Source: a virus. From it: 33,590 nucleotides of DNA. The stretch lies in the IMG/VR virus record IMGVR_UViG_3300020180_000076, positions 1-33,590 of that record; one strand, 5' to 3'. The notes under the pieces are model-generated. The model was not told the DNA's origin. It did not search any database and worked only from the letters and a program-made list of their open reading frames with translations. A program made the position numbers and the translations under genes. Below are positions 13,375 to 20,434 of this stretch, piece after piece; position 1 is the stretch's first letter; every line of letters begins with the position of its first letter.

Positions 13375-13848
13375 GCTATAATCACTAAAGAAGGATACGA
13401 AGCAAAAACAAGATACGCTCAAAAGAATGATCAAGATAATGCTGAAATTCTTGTCGAAGCAGGAGTAAGCCGAGATGTAATTGACAATATGTCACACATC
13501 ACGGCGACTAGACACGCAGTCCATTGTATGAATAGATTGGATCTATTCAACACCGAATCAGCTAATTTTGACAGCGCTTGGGAAATGGTTAACGAGCTAC
13601 AAGAATTTGCTGGAGTTAGCCCCCTTGATGAATTTGACAGCCCTCTTGATACAGACTGGGATCAAGTTATGGATGATGAAGATAAATCTCTTCACAATGA
13701 TAATTTTAGCCAATACTTCGAATATTCTGGCACTTTTTATTCGAGAAAGATTGAAGAATTAAACACCTCTGTGGAAGCAAAGCTAAAAGAATTCGATCTG
13801 AAGTACGGGACATCTTATTGTCCTACTGGACTAAGCAGAAATTTTTAA
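13372..13848 (+). CDS. Hypothetical, strongly acidic cassette protein 4 (158 aa)
   Basis: Start at ATG 13372, the position matching the start after repeat A; an upstream in-frame ATG lies in the promoter. About 31 Asp/Glu against 14 Lys/Arg, with a very acidic middle (DEFDSPLDTDWDQVMDDEDK). The C-terminal 40 residues are helical with a mixed charge. A DNA-mimic or anti-defence role would fit the charge and position; nothing proves it. It is followed by the strong convergent terminator. Confidence 0.6.
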   Translation: MAIITKEGYEAKTRYAQKNDQDNAEILVEAGVSRDVIDNMSHITATRHAVHCMNRLDLFNTESANFDSAWEMVNELQEFAGVSPLDEFDSPLDTDWDQVMDDEDKSLHNDNFSQYFEYSGTFYSRKIEELNTSVEAKLKEFDLKYGTSYCPTGLSRNF

Positions 13849-13882
13849 CACTTTTGTACAATTTATTTTTAATCAAAAACCA

Positions 13883-13906
13883 CCCCCAAACAGGGGGCTT
13901 TTTTTT
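13883..13906 (+). terminator. Intrinsic terminator between convergent units (bidirectional)
   Basis: CCCCC-AAACA-GGGGG (13883-13897), then C and eight T on the plus strand. On the minus strand the same stem is followed by TGGTTTTTG. It ends the early arm (plus) and, from the other side, the lysis end of the late arm. Confidence 0.93.
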
Positions 13907-13909
13907 AGC

Positions 13910-14218
13910 CTAGTGTTTAGGACTAATAATATCTTTTAAAAACTCATCTTTAGCCTCTTGGCTTGCTACAAGCCCAACTAGCCTAGCTTTGTCCGTCTCT
14001 AGGATAAACACCTTATTTTCGAGTGTTTCAATTTTTGTTTGGCTTACAATCAGTAGCTCTTTTAGTTCCTCGACCACGGCTGTCAAAGCAGCCATTTCAC
14101 TTTTTTCGCTATCCCTAAGGTAGTCACCTACCATTTGTCCAATTTGGAGGAGGACTAGACCTATCGTCAATCCTGTAGAGCCTGATCCAGTTAGAGCTTT
14201 GATTATTTCAGAATCCAT
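13910..14218 (-). CDS. Holin candidate with C-terminal coiled coil (102 aa)
   Basis: Residues about 12-32 (GSTGLTIGLVLLQIGQMVGDY) form one hydrophobic helix. A long coiled-coil region follows (MAALTAVVEELKELLIVSQT, with regular L/V spacing to about residue 80). It lies directly downstream of the CHAP endolysin in the last position of the late operon, which is where holins usually sit. One membrane helix plus coiled coil is an atypical holin, so the alternative is a small spanin-like or membrane-organising lysis protein. Confidence 0.55.
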   Translation of the reverse strand: MDSEIIKALTGSGSTGLTIGLVLLQIGQMVGDYLRDSEKSEMAALTAVVEELKELLIVSQTKIETLENKVFILETDKARLVGLVASQEAKDEFLKDIISPKH

Positions 14219-14220
14219 AT

Positions 14221-14280
14221 AACTATTGATAACTATTGATTTGTTTTGATATGTATTGATAACTATTGATAACTATTGAT
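14221..14280. repeat. Six tandem 10-bp units (AACTATTGAT type)
   Basis: Units at 14221, 14231, 14241, 14251, 14261 and 14271: AACTATTGAT twice, TTGTTTTGAT, ATGTATTGAT, then AACTATTGAT twice. The 10-bp period is close to one DNA helical turn, and every unit ends in TTGAT. The array fills the gap between endolysin and holin candidate and contains the endolysin stop codon. It could be a protein-binding array, a bent-DNA element, or simply slippage-made DNA. Confidence 0.9.
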
Positions 14281-14959
14281 TGGCTTTATAATTTTTGATC
14301 TCGTTGTCACGGTCTGCCAAGGCATTTGCAACTTCCGGATCACACTTCTTACCCTCGACCCAGCTATTATACAAGGCATTTAAATCATTAATATAGCTAA
14401 ATCGCTCCTGCTCTTCTCGACCGCGTGGATTCATCCAAGCAAGCGGTTTTACTGGCTCTTTAGGTTTTGGTGGTTCTACTTTAGCTACCTCTTTAGGCAC
14501 TAACCAGCCCAAACACGATCCAACTCCAAACTTGCCAAGTCGGATCTGCTGGAAAGTAGTATAGCCATATTTTGTCAGTCTAATTGCGTTGGCACCTAGT
14601 CCGTCACCATTACCACTGCCACCGTTCTGCTCTAGCACCCATACAAAGTCTTTGTCTGCACTGTCGACCGTGCCAACATGACCACTGGGGTTTCTAAATG
14701 TTGAATCAAATACGATTATAGCCCCTTTAGGTGGCACACCATTTGGGCTGTTTGGTATTCGGTTTACAAATTCGTCACTAACCAAACTGTTTGACTTCAT
14801 AATGTCTTTAGCACCCCCACTATACCCAACTGGTCTAAAAGGAAAGCCCCAAACGTCTTTGACCGTGGCTTTTGCTGTGTCTACGCACTGGAATCGAAAC
14901 ACGCCGTCAATATCGATTCGTTTGCCTAATAAATTGTTTTTAAAGTTAAAATAGTCCAT
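14273..14959 (-). CDS. CHAP-domain endolysin (228 aa)
   Basis: A CHAP amidase/endopeptidase: catalytic Cys25 in FQCVDTAK, His94 in PSGHVGTVD, and Glu110/Asn112 in VLEQNGG, in the order and spacing of the family. Gly-rich loops (GYSGGAKD, GGSGNGDG) are also typical. A proline-lysine linker (EPPKPKEPVK) separates it from a charged helical C-terminal part that may bind the cell wall. It would cut peptidoglycan peptides at lysis. I start at ATG 14959 (MDYFNFKNN); the longer frame overlaps the upstream gene and has no conserved sequence. Confidence 0.88.
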   Translation of the reverse strand: MDYFNFKNNLLGKRIDIDGVFRFQCVDTAKATVKDVWGFPFRPVGYSGGAKDIMKSNSLVSDEFVNRIPNSPNGVPPKGAIIVFDSTFRNPSGHVGTVDSADKDFVWVLEQNGGSGNGDGLGANAIRLTKYGYTTFQQIRLGKFGVGSCLGWLVPKEVAKVEPPKPKEPVKPLAWMNPRGREEQERFSYINDLNALYNSWVEGKKCDPEVANALADRDNEIKNYKANQ

Positions 14960-14993
14960 AAAAATAAAATAAAAAGTTTGGTTCAAAAATAGG

Positions 14994-15329
14994 TTAAGCG
15001 TCTTCCCAATTGCCAAAAATTAGATCATTGTTTTCTTTCAAGCTCGCCACATACTTATAAGCTTGTGTCCAAATGCTTATATTCTCACCAGATTTAGGTG
15101 CAAATAATTCGTCAAAAATATCAGCCCTAACTACATAGACTTTGCTCAATGATCCGATCTGATCAAAACCGTCAATCCGATCTTGTTTAGATTTATAGAT
15201 GGTGACAAAAACAATCACCTCTTTTGCTCTTTTATCAATGTTTATTTGATCGATTACCAAATACGCTTCGCTGTAGATATTGCCAATTTGATCTTGTTCT
15301 GTGAATCCTGTTTTGATTTGTAATGCCAT
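14994..15329 (-). CDS. Hypothetical late protein between fibre and endolysin (111 aa)
   Basis: Beta-rich, with strands such as EAYLVIDQINI and KEVIVFVTIYKS. Start context ATTATATGG, no SD. Small proteins of this kind are commonly found beside tail fibre genes in phages and may be fibre-associated or chaperone-like. No catalytic motif seen. Confidence 0.6.
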   Translation of the reverse strand: MALQIKTGFTEQDQIGNIYSEAYLVIDQINIDKRAKEVIVFVTIYKSKQDRIDGFDQIGSLSKVYVVRADIFDELFAPKSGENISIWTQAYKYVASLKENNDLIFGNWEDA

Positions 15330-15350
15330 ATAATATTGTTTAAATTGTTT

Positions 15351-16376
15351 TTAGAAAGTTACTAAAGCCGAGCGCTTCCAGCCTGTAGCACTGTTAGCTG
15401 TCTTAATGTAAATAAAGCCAGTATCCCAAGCTACATCGCCAATATTGCCGTTTGTGTCAGCACTTGAAGTAGGTGTGTAAGATGTTACTAACCTAAACTG
15501 GTTAAACCCTGTCGAGTTTGTGACCTGTAGCCGTGCGGTAGCATTTAAACCACCTATGTGCATATTGCCAGCCTCAGTAAAATGGGCGATGGTAGTAACT
15601 GGGCTACCAGCATTTACAGTTGACCGTAAAAGCTCAAAACCGTCTGCGTTAAAATTAGTTCTAAAACTGTAGGTAAACTTAGTATTAAAAAAGTCTAAAA
15701 TTGCACAAGCAGCAGTGCTTTGTATTCTAATACCTGTGACATTGCCACCTCGAGCGTGTATAATTGCCAACGGTGTGGCACCCCCAAAACCTGCACTACC
15801 AGTAAAGACTGGGCTTGCTATGTCGGCTTTTAGAGCAACACTAGTGGTCGTCGCCAAACTACTTAAGTCTTGATCTCCACTATTTGAACCACTTAAATTT
15901 GGTGCTGAAATATTGCCAGTGAAAACCTGACCAGCAATATTAGCCTTTAAATTTATGTTTGCAATATTAGTAGTAATTTGAGCTTGTACCTTACCGAAAG
16001 CAGTCAAAATACTGTCACCAGCTGTGATAACCGCATTGGTGGCAGTTGATAACCCAGCCAAAAGGCTTGAAATGGTAGCCAATCCAAAGCTAGGGATTGC
16101 CACTGGAATTGTTGCCGCCGATAAATCAATCAGATTAGCTGTGCCAGTGCCAATTACTCCGATAGTCCACTGTCTATCTAAGACCCTGACTACATACGAG
16201 CCGACACTTAAACTGACCGTGCCAAGCCCTGAAACATCAGTTGTGACGGTCTTAGTTGTCCCGATTACCACAGACGGTGGCTCTGAGGTAAACTCCCCCA
16301 CTAAAGTGAAAGATACTGATGTTTGGAGGGGTTGATTGATCGAATCTTTTAAATTGATCGAGATGATTGTTGGCAT
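15351..16376 (-). CDS. Tail fibre protein with N-terminal Ig-like domain (341 aa)
   Basis: Residues about 1-90 look like an Ig/transthyretin-like beta domain (VSFTLVGEFTSEPPSVVIGT, SVGSYVVRVLDRQW). The middle has fibre-typical repeats (KANIAGQVFTGNISAP, KADIASPVFTGSAG), the 'A-x-I-x-x-P-x-F-T-G' pattern of many phage fibres. The C-terminal part (about residue 205 on) is an appendage domain with IHARGG and a final NGNIGDVAWDTGFIYIK repeat-like end. It is a distal tail fibre for host binding. Confidence 0.75.
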   Translation of the reverse strand: MPTIISINLKDSINQPLQTSVSFTLVGEFTSEPPSVVIGTTKTVTTDVSGLGTVSLSVGSYVVRVLDRQWTIGVIGTGTANLIDLSAATIPVAIPSFGLATISSLLAGLSTATNAVITAGDSILTAFGKVQAQITTNIANINLKANIAGQVFTGNISAPNLSGSNSGDQDLSSLATTTSVALKADIASPVFTGSAGFGGATPLAIIHARGGNVTGIRIQSTAACAILDFFNTKFTYSFRTNFNADGFELLRSTVNAGSPVTTIAHFTEAGNMHIGGLNATARLQVTNSTGFNQFRLVTSYTPTSSADTNGNIGDVAWDTGFIYIKTANSATGWKRSALVTF

Positions 16377-16410
16377 GTAAAAAAGATAAAAAGATTGATT
16401 TAGATTGATT

Positions 16411-17091
16411 TTATTTTAGAAATTTAATTTCTCCAAAAAGTTTAATACCCCCAACATATGGAGCTAAATCAGCCCCTACATTGACATCAATAAACCTGAG
16501 ATATTTTGTAGACCTAAGGGGGATAGTTTCCCACCTTGCACCAAGCCCATCAAAGACGCTGGTTCTAACAACTGAACCAAGTGTAAACCATGTTTTACCA
16601 TCTTCCGAACCTCTGATTTGTACATTGATAGCAACTCCGTTAGCATCAAGAGTATTTCTTAGTACTAACTGACTTGGTCTGGCAAAGCAGTGGTCATTTT
16701 GTAGCTTACCACCAAGGGTGTAAACATAAAGTCCCGAAGTAAAGTTGTAAATTTCTCTTAAAATTTTTCCACTTGAATAACCTGTGGGTGATGGAGTCGT
16801 TCTAACCCCAGCACTTAGCCACGAACCAGTTGAACTGAAAGCAAAATTTGATGTGGTAAGTACACATATTTTAACCCTTGAGCTAGCAGGGTCGGTAAAA
16901 TTACCACTCCACCCAGCACCCCCAAAACAAGGCTCACTGTACACTCTAGCAAGTCTATCAGTCCCGATAAAGTCGAAAATATCATTATTAAGAGCAGGGT
17001 CTGAAAGCTGGAGCCTGATAGGTCCCCCCAAATTGACTCCACTATTCAAAGTGTTTCTATTTGTGTGTTTATGAGTAAACAAGTTTGACAT
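16411..17091 (-). CDS. Tail protein with F5/8-type (discoidin-like) sugar-binding domain (226 aa)
   Basis: The C-terminal half fits the coagulation-factor 5/8 type C pattern: VQIRGSEDGKTWFTLGS corresponds to 'lqgSnDG-tWt-l', followed by STKYLRFIDVNVG and a final GIKLFGEI, corresponding to the 'yrYfRi ... El-lyG' end. This fold binds carbohydrates. The protein sits in the fibre operon, so it is a good candidate for receptor binding. Confidence 0.65.
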   Translation of the reverse strand: MSNLFTHKHTNRNTLNSGVNLGGPIRLQLSDPALNNDIFDFIGTDRLARVYSEPCFGGAGWSGNFTDPASSRVKICVLTTSNFAFSSTGSWLSAGVRTTPSPTGYSSGKILREIYNFTSGLYVYTLGGKLQNDHCFARPSQLVLRNTLDANGVAINVQIRGSEDGKTWFTLGSVVRTSVFDGLGARWETIPLRSTKYLRFIDVNVGADLAPYVGGIKLFGEIKFLK

Positions 17092-17108
17092 ATATTTTAG
17101 GGTTTTTT

Positions 17109-17564
17109 TTATTCGTCAAAAGAGTCAATAGACACAATCACATCAGCACCGTTGGTAATGGTTGCAGTAATTGCACAATACAAGTACTCACCAGCGTCTA
17201 ACATAAGCTGATTATCTTCGAAAGGAATAATATTTGGGTTGTATGAGGTGGTAGAGGCAAAAGTGGTCACTGGCATCACCGTATCAAACAAAAACACGGT
17301 ATTAGCTGCAGTTGGTGCAGTAGGTGAGGTCGACTTAAAAAAACGAATAGCTGTAGCAGCCGCAAGGTTACCATTTAAAGCCACTCTAATTTCACGAATT
17401 TGAGCTTTATCAGTTGGGGTGTAGGCAGTAGAGGTGCCTAGTAAATCTATTCTATTTAGTGTGCCTGACGCGTCTGTGTTTGTGTTGACCGCAGTCCCTG
17501 TGACTATATTAAAAGCTAGGGTTCTAGCTCTTTTGACATGATAGGTTAATTGATTAAGTGGCAT
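17109..17564 (-). CDS. Small structural tail/baseplate protein (151 aa)
   Basis: Almost entirely beta-strand with many Thr/Ala/Asn residues (VTGTAVNTNTDASGT, TATITNGADVIVSIDSF), as in phage surface proteins. It lies in the fibre operon between a baseplate protein and the discoidin-like protein. It could be a trimeric fibre component or a capping protein. No specific family recognised. Confidence 0.6.
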   Translation of the reverse strand: MPLNQLTYHVKRARTLAFNIVTGTAVNTNTDASGTLNRIDLLGTSTAYTPTDKAQIREIRVALNGNLAAATAIRFFKSTSPTAPTAANTVFLFDTVMPVTTFASTTSYNPNIIPFEDNQLMLDAGEYLYCAITATITNGADVIVSIDSFDE

Positions 17565-17588
17565 ATTATAAAGATTGTATAAAGATTA

Positions 17589-18407
17589 TTAAAAGTTTTG
17601 TTCAGCAAATATTTTTGTTGCATTGATTTGCTTTTGTGACAGCCCACCAGTCCAGCCAGCGATACTAAAAGTCTCAGTAACACCTGAATCAATATTGTAG
17701 ATTTGATCTCCTAACTGGGGTGTTAGAGCGTTTCTTTGAGCGGTGGTTAGGTTGTTTAATCTCAGTCCAGCGTGATTAGTCCCTGTAAATTGTAGCTTGC
17801 CAGTCAGTGCACCACCTACTAGCTCCAAGAACCGTCCAGATGCTACATTTGACACATCTAAAAAGGCTATTTGCCTGATTGGGAATATGGTGGCACTGGC
17901 TGCACTAATATTATTATGAGTAGCTTTTGAGCTAGCTGTATAAGTAATCTGACCACTAGTGATCACACTGGATCCACCCACTACAGTGACACGGGCTAAA
18001 ACCAAGTAAAACAAATCGGCAGTTTCTACCAAGTTTGGATCGACTTGCGTACCAGTGACGGCAGCCGTGCCTTGGATAATTTCAATTTCTACTACCGTAA
18101 GCAGTGAATTGGTTTGGATTACCCTGATCACTACTAAATCATTCCTAGACTGTCCAACGCTTGGCGGTGTGGCAAATCCTAAAGTTTGCCCGGCTAGATC
18201 AAGAAAATATGTAAAGCGATTAAAAGAGTCTTCACCGTTGACCACGGCAACCCCTACACTCACATCTACATTAAGACTGGGCGTACTTTGAGCTGTAATT
18301 GCAAGCCCTCGAAGCACGCCCTCTTGATTAAAAATCTGAGTCCAAGTGCCTAAAGTCTGCTCATTGGCAAACTGGGCGTTATATAATCCTTTTAGAGTGA
18401 TTGGCAT
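17589..18407 (-). CDS. Baseplate/upper fibre protein (272 aa)
   Basis: The first gene of the fibre unit behind a conserved 20-bp box and -10-like TATAGTATAA, with the ATG only 24 bases from the box. Beta-rich with a regular layout (GVLRGLAITAQSTPSLNVDV, VGQSRNDLVVIRV). This layout is like phage baseplate proteins that start a fibre and read 'asP...lNV.V..G.a.v.G'. The C-terminal third is short and low in charge. Confidence 0.65.
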   Translation of the reverse strand: MPITLKGLYNAQFANEQTLGTWTQIFNQEGVLRGLAITAQSTPSLNVDVSVGVAVVNGEDSFNRFTYFLDLAGQTLGFATPPSVGQSRNDLVVIRVIQTNSLLTVVEIEIIQGTAAVTGTQVDPNLVETADLFYLVLARVTVVGGSSVITSGQITYTASSKATHNNISAASATIFPIRQIAFLDVSNVASGRFLELVGGALTGKLQFTGTNHAGLRLNNLTTAQRNALTPQLGDQIYNIDSGVTETFSIAGWTGGLSQKQINATKIFAEQNF

Positions 18408-18431
18408 ATTCTTATACTATACGCCGCGGCA

Positions 18432-18451
18432 CTGTTAAGCAATTGTACGCT
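18432..18451 (-). promoter_or_regulatory. Conserved 20-bp box, copy 2 (tail-fibre unit)
   Basis: Exact copy of the box. On the minus strand it runs TTGCTTAACAG, then GTGCCGCGGCG, then TATAGTATAAG and the ATG of the fibre gene. TTAACA serves as a possible -35, and GTATAA as -10 gives 15 bases spacing. The transcript would begin almost at the ATG. Similarity to copy 3 continues beyond the box on the upstream side. Confidence 0.75.
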
Positions 18452-18458
18452 CTAGTAT

Positions 18459-19586
18459 TTAGATTTTGTCTGTCTTTTCTTGGATAGCTTTTATGATTCC
18501 AGCCAAGCTATTTTGGCGGTTTGGTTGGGTAGATCCAACTTCCAGTTTAACCATTTCATAGCCGTTTGGCATATCGACAGTAAGATCAATTTTAAAAACT
18601 TTCAGATATTCGTTAAATTCAAATCTCCCCCCAGTGTCGCTCAGCTCAACTTTAAATTTTACAAAGTCACCTACATCAAAAGTGCCAAACTGACCTTGAT
18701 TTTGCACTGTAAAAACGTATTCTAAAAGTGGCTTTTTCTTGGCCTCGACTATGCCCTCAGTATATTCCTGTAAAGTAGATAAAACACTAATATCATCGTT
18801 TTTGTAATTCTCCTGTGTCATCTTATTTAGGTTTAAACGGTCTTGGTCACTGTCACGGCTAGTCACACTAATCGCCGCACCTGTCCCCTCGACATAGTTC
18901 ACGGTCTCACGTGGATTCACTTTTCTTTTTACTGAAATGATACTTGAGTCCTCAAATCCAAACTTGACATCTGTTTGAGTGCCGATCTCGCTTGCCCAAT
19001 GAAACTGGTTATATTGGTTTCTTTTGACTGACGGTGCCAAGATAAAATCGCCGCCGTTAATGACTTCACTAAGAGCCACTAGAGCCTTCCAAATCTCATC
19101 TTTGGCATAGGTTCGAGTTCTTAGCTGGTTGGTTGCCAGCGTGCCAGCAGTTATATTTACATCTACTTGCCCAGTGGTAAAGGCACCGCTTTTGGTATCT
19201 GTTTGGGTAGCATTAATTAATCCGATTGCAATCGCACTTTCCTGAACACTTGTAAATGTTCCGGTAAAATATCTCTTTGATAAATAATAAGAATTTTGGA
19301 TAAAAGTAAATTTTGTGCTAAGTACCGTGCCAGTAATATTGTCTTCAATAATTGGTTTTATACCAGCCCAAATAAGCAGTTTATCACGGTAGACTCTAAG
19401 CTCGCTGTACTCACTAATTAAGTTGGCTTCGTAGTTGCTTACCTCACTAGCTTTAAATGCCAGCGGTATGTCAAAACTCGCCTCAGTCATTGCATTTAGA
19501 CCCCAAGCACATTTAAAGTTTTGCACTGTGGTCAGCTCACAAATTCTTACACCATTTTCGACAATTTCGAGTTTGTAGTCCGCCAT
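18459..19586 (-). CDS. Tail hub/tail-associated protein, ReqiPepy6 gp37-like (375 aa)
   Basis: N-terminal MADYKLEIVENGVRICELTT with CAWGLNAMTEASFDIPL, then YSELRVYRDKLLIWAGI: this is the pattern of the siphovirus gp37-like/tail-hub family, a beta-barrel hub at the tail tip. It comes directly after Dit, in the usual order Tmp-Dit-hub. The C-terminal part (FDVGDFVKFKVELSDTGG) looks like the last barrel. The gene ends just before the fibre promoter. Confidence 0.75.
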   Translation of the reverse strand: MADYKLEIVENGVRICELTTVQNFKCAWGLNAMTEASFDIPLAFKASEVSNYEANLISEYSELRVYRDKLLIWAGIKPIIEDNITGTVLSTKFTFIQNSYYLSKRYFTGTFTSVQESAIAIGLINATQTDTKSGAFTTGQVDVNITAGTLATNQLRTRTYAKDEIWKALVALSEVINGGDFILAPSVKRNQYNQFHWASEIGTQTDVKFGFEDSSIISVKRKVNPRETVNYVEGTGAAISVTSRDSDQDRLNLNKMTQENYKNDDISVLSTLQEYTEGIVEAKKKPLLEYVFTVQNQGQFGTFDVGDFVKFKVELSDTGGRFEFNEYLKVFKIDLTVDMPNGYEMVKLEVGSTQPNRQNSLAGIIKAIQEKTDKI

Positions 19587-19588
19587 AT

Positions 19589-20431
19589 TTATAAGTGGTC
19601 AAAAGTATTTTTAAAACTAAATGTAGCGGTAGTAGCGGCGGTATTAGAGCCGTTTGTCACTACCTGTAGTATATTGTTACCAACTGCTAATTTTAGAGCG
19701 TCAAAGCTGCTCAAATAATTGTATCGATTAGTCACACTATTTTCTAGCACTTTTGGGCGTGATATGCTTAGTGTGTTGCCCCCACTTAGCACATATTGAT
19801 CTGTAGAGCTACCAATAGTAGTAAATTTGTTTGTGGTTTGATTCCAAATGGTTATATTTTGAAACGGGCCAGTAAGTAGTAAGTCTGCAAAAATCTCAAT
19901 ACCGCCGCCATTGACTACCGTGACCGTGTTATTAGTCAAACCACTACCGATCAAGCTTGGTATTTGAAAAGGTATTTGTATACCATTTTGGGCAAATGTG
20001 AGGCTATAGCTAGTAGTAGCCACCGATCTAAAATACGGATCTGGACAAGTAATAGTGATTTCAAACTCGCCAAATCCTAGCCGTGGCAAATCAAAGGCAA
20101 TATTGATCAGACCCTTTGACTGATACACTGTAGGGGTAGTCTCAAAGGTGGTTAGAGTAAAAGGTATTTCAGTTTCAAAGTTGTAAAGGTAGTTTTGCAA
20201 GGCGCGCATTTTTTGGTAAAAGTCTGTCAGACTAAATCCAAATAGTACACAACTAAAAGTGATCTCACGGCGGTCAAAGCGGTTTGATTGGGTAACTGAT
20301 TTGTTATCTCTAGCCAAGCTAACCAAGTTAGTCTTTGAGGTTGGACGTTCCAACCCCTTTACACCTTCTTTGATCTTGGCTTGGTCACTGGCACCCCCTA
20401 AACTAATTAAATTGTTAATATTTAAGATCAT
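19589..20431 (-). CDS. Distal tail protein (Dit) (280 aa)
   Basis: Typical Dit order: NRFDRREITFSCVLFGFSLTDFYQKMRAL in the N-terminal ring domain, then FETEIPFTLTTFE and DLPRLGFGEFEITITCPDPYFRS, which marks the end of the belt domain. The rest is the C-terminal galectin-like part (ITIWNQTTNKFTTIG). Length fits a classical Dit. Its place between tape measure and hub proteins agrees. Confidence 0.85.
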   Translation of the reverse strand: MILNINNLISLGGASDQAKIKEGVKGLERPTSKTNLVSLARDNKSVTQSNRFDRREITFSCVLFGFSLTDFYQKMRALQNYLYNFETEIPFTLTTFETTPTVYQSKGLINIAFDLPRLGFGEFEITITCPDPYFRSVATTSYSLTFAQNGIQIPFQIPSLIGSGLTNNTVTVVNGGGIEIFADLLLTGPFQNITIWNQTTNKFTTIGSSTDQYVLSGGNTLSISRPKVLENSVTNRYNYLSSFDALKLAVGNNILQVVTNGSNTAATTATFSFKNTFDHL

Positions 20432-20434
20432 ATT

